Position numbers and translations under genes: made by a program
The notes under the pieces: model-generated
The model's input: the letters and a program-made list of their open reading frames with translations, nothing else
What the model was told of the DNA's origin: nothing
Database searches by the model: none
DNA from: GCA-003244245 sp052390115
Lineage (GTDB): Bacteria; Actinomycetota; Actinomycetes; Mycobacteriales; Pseudonocardiaceae
Assembly (NCBI GenBank): GCA_052390115.1
Contig: JBQTHE010000031.1
Location: 62,001 to 126,000, forward strand
Length of the DNA stretch: 64,000 nucleotides
Direction of reading: 5' to 3'
In this document: positions 33,224-40,760 of the stretch, piece after piece
How positions within the stretch are numbered: the first letter of the stretch is position 1
Layout: each line of letters starts with the position of its first letter

Positions 33224-34203
33224 CGTGGTGCCACCTGGTAGGTCTGGACGCGGTGTCGGCCGGTGTCGGCGATGAGGAGCAGGCCATCAGGGTGAAGTGC
33301 CATCCCGCTGGGTCGGTGGAAGCGGTGGACCGCGGTGAGGGTTCCGGCCTCCAGGGCCGCGTGGTATGACTCGGCGACCAGCGGGTAGACTTGCAGGTAC
33401 TCCTGCGCCCAGCGGGACAGGGCGCCCTGTCCGGCCAGGGTGGCGAGCGGGGCCCCGCTGCTGTCGAAGACGCGGACGCAGTCGTTGCCCCAGTCGCTGA
33501 CATGGATCTGGCCGTCCGGGCTCGTCTGCACGGCGGCGGGTCGGCGCAGTAATCCGGCGCCGAGCTGCCGGACCACGGAGCCGTCGGGAGCGTAGACCTG
33601 GATGCGGTTGTTGCCCCAGTCTGCGACCCAGACGCATCCGTCGTCGTCGACGGTGAGACCCCACGGGAGGCGGAGTTGTTCGGGGCCGTTGCCGGTGGTG
33701 CCGATGGTACCCAGATGCCGTCCGGTCGGGTCGTAGCACTGAATGCGGTGGTTACCGTGATCGGTGACCCAGATGCGACCGCCCCGGTCGCAGGCGATCC
33801 CGGCAGGACGGTCGAGTTCGCCAGGGCCGTTGCCGCGGGTTCCCCAGCGCCGCAGCGGGGTGCCGTCCGGGGCGAAGGTCGTCACGGTATGGGTGTCCTC
33901 GTCGGTGACGAGCAGGTTGCCGTCGTTGTCGACGGCCAGACCGGACGGTGTGGTGAGGCCGGATGGCCCGGGTCCCCAGTGCCCGATCTCGCTGAAATTC
34001 GTCTCGTCCCAGGTGGTGACGGTGATCCGGGGATTGCGGTCCTTCCAGGCGTTCGAGCGGTTGAGCACGTAGACGGTGGCGGCACCGTCGGTCGCGACGT
34101 CCACGGGATGGGCGAACCCCTTGCCGGTGGCAAGCCCGACGCCGAGGTTCTGGACATGGACCGGGGAAAACCGCCCTGGCGGCGGGCTCGTCGACGTCGT
34201 CAT
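33220..34203 (-). CDS. NHL-repeat beta-propeller protein
   Basis: 327 residues made of about six NHL repeats (LTTPSGLAVDNDGNLLVTDE, LDRPAGIACDRGGRIWVTDH, LRLPWGLTVDDDGCVWVADW and further). No signal peptide is visible. NHL propellers act as binding platforms or, rarely, as lyases. Between DUF1501 and SagB, coupled on both sides by overlaps, it is part of the RiPP operon, perhaps binding the precursor or the other operon proteins. This component is not part of well-known TOMM loci. Confidence 0.88.
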   Translation of the reverse strand: MTTSTSPPPGRFSPVHVQNLGVGLATGKGFAHPVDVATDGAATVYVLNRSNAWKDRNPRITVTTWDETNFSEIGHWGPGPSGLTTPSGLAVDNDGNLLVTDEDTHTVTTFAPDGTPLRRWGTRGNGPGELDRPAGIACDRGGRIWVTDHGNHRIQCYDPTGRHLGTIGTTGNGPEQLRLPWGLTVDDDGCVWVADWGNNRIQVYAPDGSVVRQLGAGLLRRPAAVQTSPDGQIHVSDWGNDCVRVFDSSGAPLATLAGQGALSRWAQEYLQVYPLVAESYHAALEAGTLTAVHRFHRPSGMALHPDGLLLIADTGRHRVQTYQVAPR

Positions 34204-35345
34204 CGGCGGAGGGGGATCTGGGCGAACGTCGCTGCGCGCGGGACGGCGACCGCCGGGTCGACCCCGACGAACTGGTCGAGCACCGAGGCGTAGAGGGCAC
34301 GGAAGTCGGTGCTGGAGCGGACGTCGCCATCGTCCCAGTCGACCGGGGCGAGTGCGGGGTAGTCACCGTAGAGGCCACCGCGCACGCTGTCGCCGATCAG
34401 GAACGCCACCCCACCGGCACCGTGGTCGGTGCCGCCGGCGTTGTCGGCAATTCGCCGACCGAACTCGGAGAACAGCAGCACGACGGTGTCCTCCCGGCAG
34501 CCGTAGAGCTGCAGGTCGGCGAAGAAGGCGTCGAGTGCTTGGGAGAGCACCTCCCAGAGCATCTGGTGGCGGGACCGCTCGTCGCCATGGGTGTCGAAGC
34601 TGCCGTGGCGGGTGTAGCAGATGCGGGTCCCGAGGCTGGTACGCAGCACCGCAGCGATGCCCTGCAGATACCCGCAGACCGGGTTGAGGTAACGGTCGTG
34701 GCGGGGGTACTGGGCCAGGGGCGCGTACTGCGACCAGGCTTCGCGTAGCAGACCCGCGCCCTGCTGCGCGGCCGCTCCGGTCCGGCGCAGCCGCGGCGAC
34801 GGAATCGGGTGTGCCAGCGTGTCGTCGTAGAGCCGTCGGGTCAGGGAGAGCAGTGACTGGCGCCGCTGGACGTCGGCGACGTCCCGGAACAGCGGGTAGG
34901 TGTCGAAGTCGTGCACGGAGGAAACGGCACCGCCAGGAAAGGCCAGAGCCAGCGGTAGCCCCTTGCCGAAGCTCACCGCGATCACCGGGTTCTCACCGGC
35001 GGGATCGAGGTCCTGCACGACGTGTCCCAGCCAGCCGCGCGACTCCGCCGAGGTCGGGACAGCGGTGTGCCAGACGTCCATGGACCGGAAGTGCGAGCGG
35101 CTGTGGTCGGGGTAGCCGACGCTCATGACGACCGCGACCTTACCGGCGTCGTACATGCGCTTGATCGGTTCCATGCTACGAGGGAACGCCACTCGGTCGT
35201 CGATGGGCAGCAGGTCCTCGGCGGCGAGGCCGATCACCGGCCGGTGCTGGTAGTAGTGCGGATCTTGGTAGGGGACCACGGTATTGAGGTAGTCGTTGCC
35301 CCCGGTCAGCTCGATGACGACGAGGTTGTGGGTCGCGGATGCCAT
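34200..35345 (-). CDS. DUF1501-family protein
   Basis: 381 residues from MASATHNLVVIELTGGNDYL (AGGAGAG upstream). Family marks: NLVVIELTGGNDYLNTVVPY, DHSRSHFRSMDVWHTA, TVVLLFSEFGRR and TDHGAGGVAFLIG. These belong to the alkaline-phosphatase/sulfatase-like superfamily with metal-binding Asp/His sites. Most DUF1501 proteins carry a Tat signal; this one starts directly with the core, suggesting it acts in the cytoplasm. It is next to DUF1800 as is usual, but the pair's presence in a YcaO cluster is unusual. Confidence 0.88.
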   Translation of the reverse strand: MASATHNLVVIELTGGNDYLNTVVPYQDPHYYQHRPVIGLAAEDLLPIDDRVAFPRSMEPIKRMYDAGKVAVVMSVGYPDHSRSHFRSMDVWHTAVPTSAESRGWLGHVVQDLDPAGENPVIAVSFGKGLPLALAFPGGAVSSVHDFDTYPLFRDVADVQRRQSLLSLTRRLYDDTLAHPIPSPRLRRTGAAAQQGAGLLREAWSQYAPLAQYPRHDRYLNPVCGYLQGIAAVLRTSLGTRICYTRHGSFDTHGDERSRHQMLWEVLSQALDAFFADLQLYGCREDTVVLLFSEFGRRIADNAGGTDHGAGGVAFLIGDSVRGGLYGDYPALAPVDWDDGDVRSSTDFRALYASVLDQFVGVDPAVAVPRAATFAQIPLRR

Positions 35346-35379
35346 ACAGAGCTCTCCTGGTGTCGGCAGGTAGCGGTGG

Positions 35380-36795
35380 TCAGCAGTACTGGAAGTCCGG
35401 GGCGGCGGCGATGGCCTGCGCGAGTTCGAGCGTGCGCCGGTGCGCCGATGGTGTGTCCGTGACGAAATCGATCTCGCCGTCGCGGCGGACGTGGTCCACC
35501 AGGGCACCGAAGGTGGCGGTGCTCAGTTCGATGGCACCGAAGGCGCGCAGGCAGGCAGTCACCAGACCGGCGGCATCAAGGACTGGCCCGGCCGACCTGA
35601 CGCTGGACAGGATCGTGCGTGCGGCGGGTGCGGTGGGCGTGGACAGCCGGCTGGTGGCGTGGTTGATCCGCTCGAACAGACCGGCGCCGTCGATCCAGTT
35701 CTCGCCCTCAGGCCAGCCGGCAACGCTGGGGGGGTGCAGCAGCGACTGACCCATGGCCTCGAGCTCGATCGTCAACGCCGTGACCTCGGGCCCGGGTTGA
35801 CTCCAGGTTCGGAGGGCACGAGCGAACCCGATGACGAACTCGACGGGGTTCTTGACCCGGGCGTATCGGGCGTGCAGGGATCGGAAGTGCTCGGACAGCA
35901 GGAGGGTGCGCAACATCGAGCCGATGTGCCCACCGGTCGCGGCGAAGACATCGGCGAGTTCCCGGATGAGGCGCTCGCCATCCAGGTTGATCGTGTCGGC
36001 CACGAAGTAGGTATAGAGACGGCGAGCGACGAACGTGGCCGTGGCGGGATGCTCGATCAGCGCATCGATGATGTCTTCTCCGGCGAAACGGCCGGTGCGT
36101 CCGAGAAATGTCGTGACGGTGTCGTCGTGGTCGCACGGGTCGTAGTGGAACTGGGCCGGCACGGGCCCCCACGGAAAGTAGGAGATCATCGGCTTGAGCT
36201 GCCAGCCGGTGAAGGCGCGCGCGGCGGCCTTGACGTCGGACTCGGTGTAGTGGCCTCGGCCGAGGGTGAACAGTTCGAGCAGTTCACGACCGTAGTTCTC
36301 GTTGGGCGCGTCGCGGTGGTTGGCTCCGTTGTCCAGCCAGACGATCATCGCGGGGTCGCGGGACACCTCGCGCAGCAGGGTGCCGTACCCGCCAAGCCCG
36401 AATCGCCGGAACAGGTCGATCTGAGCGAGTTGCGCGTGGGTGTGCATCGGGAACTTGCTGCCGGTCGCGAGCAGGCTGTGCCAGAACAGGGCGATCCGTT
36501 CACGCAGGGCCGCACCCGTGGTGAGCATCCGCCACACCCAGCTCGGGGCTCCGTGGGCGGGTTGTTCGGCCCCCGCGGCGGCCGGCAGGTAGCGGGCGAT
36601 CAGGTCCTCATCGAGCTGCTGGCGCGGCGCCGGAGCATCCGCCGCTGCCAGGATGGCATCGACCGCGTCCTGGTAGCTCAGTGCAGACCAGCGCGTGATC
36701 GTCGCGATATCCTCCCCGAAACCGGTACGGCGCAACAGGTGTGCCGTCAGGTGGACATCGGTACCGGATCGCGGGCTCTGGGCTTCTGCGGTCAT
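35380..36795 (-). CDS. DUF1800-family protein
   Basis: 471 residues, mostly helical. Characteristic LLRRTGFG start, RERIALFWHSLLATGSKFP, DNGANHRDAPNENYGRELLE followed by LFTLGRGHYTESDVKAAARA, and HYDPCDHDDTVTTFLGRTG. DUF1800 and DUF1501 genes nearly always occur as pairs with unknown joint function. No signal peptide. The ATG overlaps the MFS stop (ATGA). The conserved His/Asp/Glu residues could hold a metal, which would fit a metal-linked RiPP; that is inference. Confidence 0.9.
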   Translation of the reverse strand: MTAEAQSPRSGTDVHLTAHLLRRTGFGEDIATITRWSALSYQDAVDAILAAADAPAPRQQLDEDLIARYLPAAAGAEQPAHGAPSWVWRMLTTGAALRERIALFWHSLLATGSKFPMHTHAQLAQIDLFRRFGLGGYGTLLREVSRDPAMIVWLDNGANHRDAPNENYGRELLELFTLGRGHYTESDVKAAARAFTGWQLKPMISYFPWGPVPAQFHYDPCDHDDTVTTFLGRTGRFAGEDIIDALIEHPATATFVARRLYTYFVADTINLDGERLIRELADVFAATGGHIGSMLRTLLLSEHFRSLHARYARVKNPVEFVIGFARALRTWSQPGPEVTALTIELEAMGQSLLHPPSVAGWPEGENWIDGAGLFERINHATSRLSTPTAPAARTILSSVRSAGPVLDAAGLVTACLRAFGAIELSTATFGALVDHVRRDGEIDFVTDTPSAHRRTLELAQAIAAAPDFQYC

Positions 36796-38183
36796 CGTCG
36801 CCTTCCGGAGGATGTGTCAGCCAGCGTCATGTATCGCTGCATGGCAGCGGCGTCGAGGTAGCGCAGCGGGGACACCGCGACCAGGACCGCGGTCAACCCG
36901 ACCGCCGCCGCCATGATCAGATAGGTGGTCTGGATCGACAGGGCGTCGGCCAGCAGCCCGCCGAGCGCGGCGCCGCTGGACTGTCCGGCTGCGGCGATCA
37001 GCCGCCCGGTGGTGTTGACCCGGCTCTGCAGCCCGTCCGGGGTCACCTGCTGGCGCAGCGAGATCGCATTCAGCGCCGTGAGGGTGATCACTCCTTCCCA
37101 CAGCAGGAGCAGCCCGATCCCGACCGGCAGGGTGGGCGCCAGTGCCAGCGCGGCGAGCAGGGCGGTGTTGGCGACCAGGCCGCCGACCAGGATGCGGCTG
37201 CGGGAGATCCGATCGACCAGCCGGGGTAGGGCGATCGCGGCGCCCAACGCGCCGACCGCGCCCGCGGCGTAGAGCAGGCCCAACCGGGAGTCGTCTGCGG
37301 CCAGCCCGAGGTGGCGCACCCCGTACACGACAAGCAGCCCGACCGCTGCCCCGGTGGCCATGCTGCTACCGACACCGAGGACGGTGAGCGGCCAGAGCAC
37401 CTCGTGGCGGCGCACAAATCGCAGTCCCTCGGCGATGTCGGAGATCGTGCGCCGGATCCGGCCCCGCGCGTCCGACGCTGCGGCGCCGAGGTTGAAGGGT
37501 CGGCGGACCAGCGGCAGCACACCCGCGATGAACAGGTAGCTCCCGGCGTTGATCCACAGCGTCGGTCCGGCCCCGAGCGTGGCGGCCAGCACCCCACCGA
37601 CCGGCAGGGCGACGATGCCGGTGATGGTCCAGGTCGCGTGTACCAGGCTGGTGGCGGGCACCAGCCGGGCGCGCCCCACGATCGCCGGCAGCGCCCCGAA
37701 GTCGGCCGCCTCGGAGAACACATAGGCCGATGCGGACAGGAACGCCGCCAGGTAGAGCCGCTCGATCGTCAGCGCATCGAGCGCGTCCAGCAGCGGGATC
37801 GACGCCAGGATCACCCCGTTGGCCGCGTTGCACCCGATCATCAGCACGCGGCGGTCAACCCGGTCGGCAACCGCGCCCGCGACCAGGCCGAACGCGAAAT
37901 TGGGGACCGCCTGCACAGTGACAAGCAGTGCGGTCTGCAACGCCGACCCGGTCAGCTGGTAGATCAGGATCGGCAGTGCGATCCGCGTGATCTGCATCCC
38001 GGCGAACGACACCAGGTTTCCGACGTAGAACAGCACGAACGGCGGATCACGCCACAACGGCACCAGATCTGCCGCCGTCGAGCGCTCGGACTCGGCGTCT
38101 CGGCTCCCCCGCAGCGGCGACGTACCGCCGGATCCCGATCCGAGGGCACGTCGCCCGAACAACCGCTCCCAGAGCTGTGGCAC
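36792..38183 (-). CDS. MFS transporter, probable RiPP exporter
   Basis: 463 residues with about 12 hydrophobic segments. After a polar Ser/Gly/Arg N-terminus it reads WRDPPFVLFYVGNLVSFAGM; an AVADRVDRRVLMIG loop with the usual MFS loop 2-3 charge pattern follows. It most resembles the enterobactin-exporter-like (EntS/MFS_3) group common in siderophore and peptide clusters. The start is GTG at 38183 with no clear ribosome site, so the transcript may be leaderless. First gene of the five-gene operon, with a palindrome 9 bases upstream. Confidence 0.88.
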   Translation of the reverse strand: MPQLWERLFGRRALGSGSGGTSPLRGSRDAESERSTAADLVPLWRDPPFVLFYVGNLVSFAGMQITRIALPILIYQLTGSALQTALLVTVQAVPNFAFGLVAGAVADRVDRRVLMIGCNAANGVILASIPLLDALDALTIERLYLAAFLSASAYVFSEAADFGALPAIVGRARLVPATSLVHATWTITGIVALPVGGVLAATLGAGPTLWINAGSYLFIAGVLPLVRRPFNLGAAASDARGRIRRTISDIAEGLRFVRRHEVLWPLTVLGVGSSMATGAAVGLLVVYGVRHLGLAADDSRLGLLYAAGAVGALGAAIALPRLVDRISRSRILVGGLVANTALLAALALAPTLPVGIGLLLLWEGVITLTALNAISLRQQVTPDGLQSRVNTTGRLIAAAGQSSGAALGGLLADALSIQTTYLIMAAAVGLTAVLVAVSPLRYLDAAAMQRYMTLADTSSGRRR

Positions 38184-38191
38184 TTAATAAC

Positions 38192-38204
38192 GATAACCGT
38201 TATC
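38192..38204. promoter_or_regulatory. Fur/Zur-like palindrome between divergent RiPP operons
   Basis: GATAACCGTTATC is a perfect palindrome around one central base, within AT-rich AATAACGATAACCGTTATCT, conspicuous in this GC-rich DNA. It lies between the MFS start and the precursor gene. It shares ACGATAAC with the site at 45115 before the ABC importer. Shape and composition fit a Fur-family metalloregulator box. Confidence 0.5.
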
Positions 38205-38326
38205 TTCTTCTAGGGGTACCCGTTCGGGTGGCAAGTCGCCCCCGAGTGAGTGAAGGCGGGCACCGTCGCCCGCAAGGTTGTCACTGCATGTCAAGCGGTG
38301 ACCGGAACGGATGAAGGGAGAACACG

Positions 38327-38446
38327 ATGCAGGAAACCGAGATCATTTTCGAGCCGGTCAGCGAGGTCGAGGCGCTGCCGGCGTTGAAGGAGCCGGGCAC
38401 CAACGTTCTGGTGCACGGCACGTTCGAGTGGGCTGACACCCAGTAG
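38327..38446 (+). CDS. RiPP precursor peptide
   Basis: 39 residues, too short for usual gene finders. ATG at 38327 with AAGGGAG upstream. The leader MQETEIIFEPVSEVEALPAL is acidic with an amphipathic 'IIFEPVSEVEALP' suited to an RRE domain. The C-terminal part KEPGTNVLVHGTFEWADTQ has three Thr (25, 32, 38) as possible azoline sites, no Cys, and His30, Glu34, Trp35 and Asp37. Only Ser12 is in the leader. It stands first in the operon before the E1-like and YcaO genes, with a hairpin after it, which is a classic precursor layout. The cleavage site is unknown; after PG or before HGT are guesses. Confidence 0.8.
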   Translation: MQETEIIFEPVSEVEALPALKEPGTNVLVHGTFEWADTQ

Positions 38447-38454
38447 TACCTGAC

Positions 38455-38496
38455 GGCTGTGCCGGTGTGCTCCTCAGCGGGCACATCGGCACAGCC
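38455..38496 (+). terminator. Attenuator hairpin after the precursor gene
   Basis: GGCTGTGCCGGTGTGC (38455-38470) pairs with GCACATCGGCACAGCC (38481-38496), 16 positions with one mismatch and a 10-base loop, starting 9 bases after the precursor stop. No U-tract follows. Such stems keep precursor mRNA abundant while limiting read-through to the enzyme genes. Confidence 0.7.
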
Positions 38497-38519
38497 CGAT
38501 CGTCACCCCGGGAGGATCA

Positions 38520-39338
38520 GTGGGAGTAAACCGGCGGCTGGCCGCGGGCCGCCACTTCTACCGCGCGGCGGACCGGACCTGGCGTCTCTACGGACCGGAC
38601 GACGTGATCACCAAGGTGAGCGGCGATCCGGCCCTGCTCGCCGCGGCCCAGCCGGTGCTGCACGGCATCGACGGGCCGGTGGCCGAGGACCTGCCGGCGC
38701 CGATGGCTACCTTGCTCGATGCTTTTGACCGGCACGGGCTGCTCCGAGCCGAGAACGCCGGGCCGGCCGTCTCGCCCGCGGATCGCGGAGCCGTCTGCGT
38801 CGACGGTGTTGGTGCTGTTGCCGATCAGGTCGCCGGACTGCTGCGCGGGACAGTGCCGGTCGTGCGTCAGCACCTCACCGAGGACGCGGTGGCCGCCGCC
38901 GCGTTCGTGGTGAGCTGCGCGGGCTGGCTGACCGACACCCGGTGGCAGACGATCGACGAGTGGTGCACGCGGAACGCGACTCCCTGGCACATGTGCTATG
39001 CCGAGGGTGACCGGTTCTACGTCGGCCCGTGCGTCATCCCGGGCCGGACCGCGACCTACGCCGACGTTCGCGGGCGGCGGCTGGCGGCCTCCACCGCCCC
39101 CGACGAACTCCTCGACTACTGGTCGTTCCTCGAATCCGACCAGCCCAAGCCTCCCGACGATGGCCCGGACGCCGGCCCGGCCAGCGTGCTGGCCGGGCTG
39201 ATCGTCACCGACGTGCTCGCGCACCTCGCCGGGAACACATCACCCAGCGCGGGCCGACAGCTGGCGTTCCACCCGGACACGGCGCAGCTACGGGCGCACC
39301 CGGTGCTGGCACTGCCCGAGCTGGCAGGTGGGGCGTGA
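38520..39338 (+). CDS. TOMM leader-binding/E1-like cyclodehydratase partner (C protein)
   Basis: 272 residues from GTG at 38520 (GGAGG upstream). Residues about 10-75 look like a winged-helix RRE that grips the leader (FYRAADRTWRLYGPDDVITK). The rest is a reduced ThiF/E1-like domain: a Rossmann-like AVCVDGVGAVADQVAGLL and FYVGPCVIPGRTATYADVRG, which matches the 'GPxvxPGrtaCyxC' stretch of ocin-ThiF proteins but has lost the zinc cysteines. Such partners activate YcaO and present the substrate. Confidence 0.8.
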   Translation: MGVNRRLAAGRHFYRAADRTWRLYGPDDVITKVSGDPALLAAAQPVLHGIDGPVAEDLPAPMATLLDAFDRHGLLRAENAGPAVSPADRGAVCVDGVGAVADQVAGLLRGTVPVVRQHLTEDAVAAAAFVVSCAGWLTDTRWQTIDEWCTRNATPWHMCYAEGDRFYVGPCVIPGRTATYADVRGRRLAASTAPDELLDYWSFLESDQPKPPDDGPDAGPASVLAGLIVTDVLAHLAGNTSPSAGRQLAFHPDTAQLRAHPVLALPELAGGA

Positions 39339-39354
39339 CCGGAGGGCACGACGA

Positions 39355-40728
39355 ATGATCACAGACCAGCTGCCGCAGGTTGTCGACGAGCGGTTCGGTC
39401 TGGTCCGAGGCGTGGTGGCCCAGCCGCCCCGGGACTGGCTGCCCCGGTGCTTCGTCAGCCACGTGTGCCACGTCGCGGCCACGACATTCGCGTCGTGGCG
39501 GGCCGATCCGTTCACCCAGGGATCGAGCCTTGCTGACCCGGCCGCCTCCCGCGCCGCCGCCATCGGGGAGGCGATGGAGCGCTACGCCGGCAACGCGGTG
39601 CCCGCGCGCCTGCGGTACTGCTCTTGGCGCGAGCTCGTCGATACCGGGGCGAACGCACCCGACCCGCGTTCGTACGCGCTGTACTCGCCGCGGCAGTACG
39701 CTGCGCCAGGCTTCCCGTTCGCTCCCATGGAGCCGGATCTGCCCCTGTCGTGGGTGCCGGCGACGCGCCTGGCCGACGGCACCGGCTGCTGGGTGCCGGC
39801 AGCGTTGGCGTACGTGAACTTCTTCCGTGGTCCGCACGCGCACGAGACGCCGACCGTGTCGCCCATGTACGCCGGTATCGCGGCAGGTTCGACCGCGGCC
39901 GCCGCGGAACTCGCCGCGCTGCTGGAGGTGATCGAACGCGACGCCATGACGGTGTGGTGGTACAGCCGGGCGCCCGCCGATGGCGTCGACGTCTCTGCGG
40001 ATCCGCTGCTCGCTACGCTGGTCTCCGATCCCACCACCCACCACCTGCGCTATGCGTTCCTGGCGCTGCCCGTAACCGTGCCGGTCGCCGTCCTGGGGTG
40101 CCTCGTCGAGGACATCGATCGAGGTCTGGTCGCCTTCGGCAGCGCCTGCCGTCCGGATCCCGCACGCGCCGCGGCCAAGGCCGCCGCCGAGGCGATCGGC
40201 CTGCTGACCCTGTCCGCGGAGCTGGCCGACCCGGCGAGTACGCTGTGGCGGTCCTTCGCATGGCGACCACTGGGCCGGCATGTCTATGCCCCGTTCCGGC
40301 CGGACCGCAGCTACCTCGACCACTTCGGGCCGGACTGGCGGACGATGACCGACCTACCGGCCAACAGCCAGCTCTACCTCGACCCGCGGCTGCACGGCGG
40401 CCTGCTTGAACCGCTGCGCCACCCGACGCGGTCCCGGCCGCTGTCCGCTCTGCCTCGGCTCGGCGCGGACCCGCGCGGCCAACTGATCGCCGCGCTCACC
40501 GCGTCGGGGCACGAGGTGTACGCCGCCGACCTGACGACCTCGGACGTGCGGGCCGGCGGGTTCCACGTGACCCGGGTTCTCGTGCCGGGATACCTGGGCA
40601 ACGCCCCGGCGGCGTTCCCGTTGCTCGGCGGGCGCAGGTTGTGGGACGAGCCGGTCGCGCGGAGTTGGATCGGCGCCGCGCGCGACGAGCACGAGGTGGC
40701 CCACCACCCTCCGCCGCCCTACAGCTGA
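39355..40728 (+). CDS. YcaO cyclodehydratase 1
   Basis: 457 residues from ATG at 39355. YcaO ATP-binding glutamates and arginine are in AAIGEAMERYAGNAVP (about 65-80) and LLEVIERDAMTVWWY (about 195-210); a third motif is AAAKAAAEAIGLL. The C-terminus ends HHPPPPYS, the proline-rich tail that in TOMM YcaO enzymes reaches the active site. It phosphorylates backbone amides of the precursor to close Cys/Ser/Thr side chains into azolines; here Thr is the only option in the core. The paralogue at 40761 follows directly. Confidence 0.9.
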   Translation: MITDQLPQVVDERFGLVRGVVAQPPRDWLPRCFVSHVCHVAATTFASWRADPFTQGSSLADPAASRAAAIGEAMERYAGNAVPARLRYCSWRELVDTGANAPDPRSYALYSPRQYAAPGFPFAPMEPDLPLSWVPATRLADGTGCWVPAALAYVNFFRGPHAHETPTVSPMYAGIAAGSTAAAAELAALLEVIERDAMTVWWYSRAPADGVDVSADPLLATLVSDPTTHHLRYAFLALPVTVPVAVLGCLVEDIDRGLVAFGSACRPDPARAAAKAAAEAIGLLTLSAELADPASTLWRSFAWRPLGRHVYAPFRPDRSYLDHFGPDWRTMTDLPANSQLYLDPRLHGGLLEPLRHPTRSRPLSALPRLGADPRGQLIAALTASGHEVYAADLTTSDVRAGGFHVTRVLVPGYLGNAPAAFPLLGGRRLWDEPVARSWIGAARDEHEVAHHPPPPYS

Positions 40729-40760
40729 GCACCCCCCTCCCCATCCCGGCCCTGAGAAAC

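Noticed and set aside
38327..38446. Lasso peptide precursor (GTFEWADTQ with a Gly start and an acidic residue)
   Set aside because: No lasso cyclase or B-type protease nearby, the ring-forming residue would be too early or too near the end, and the YcaO/SagB setting fits better.
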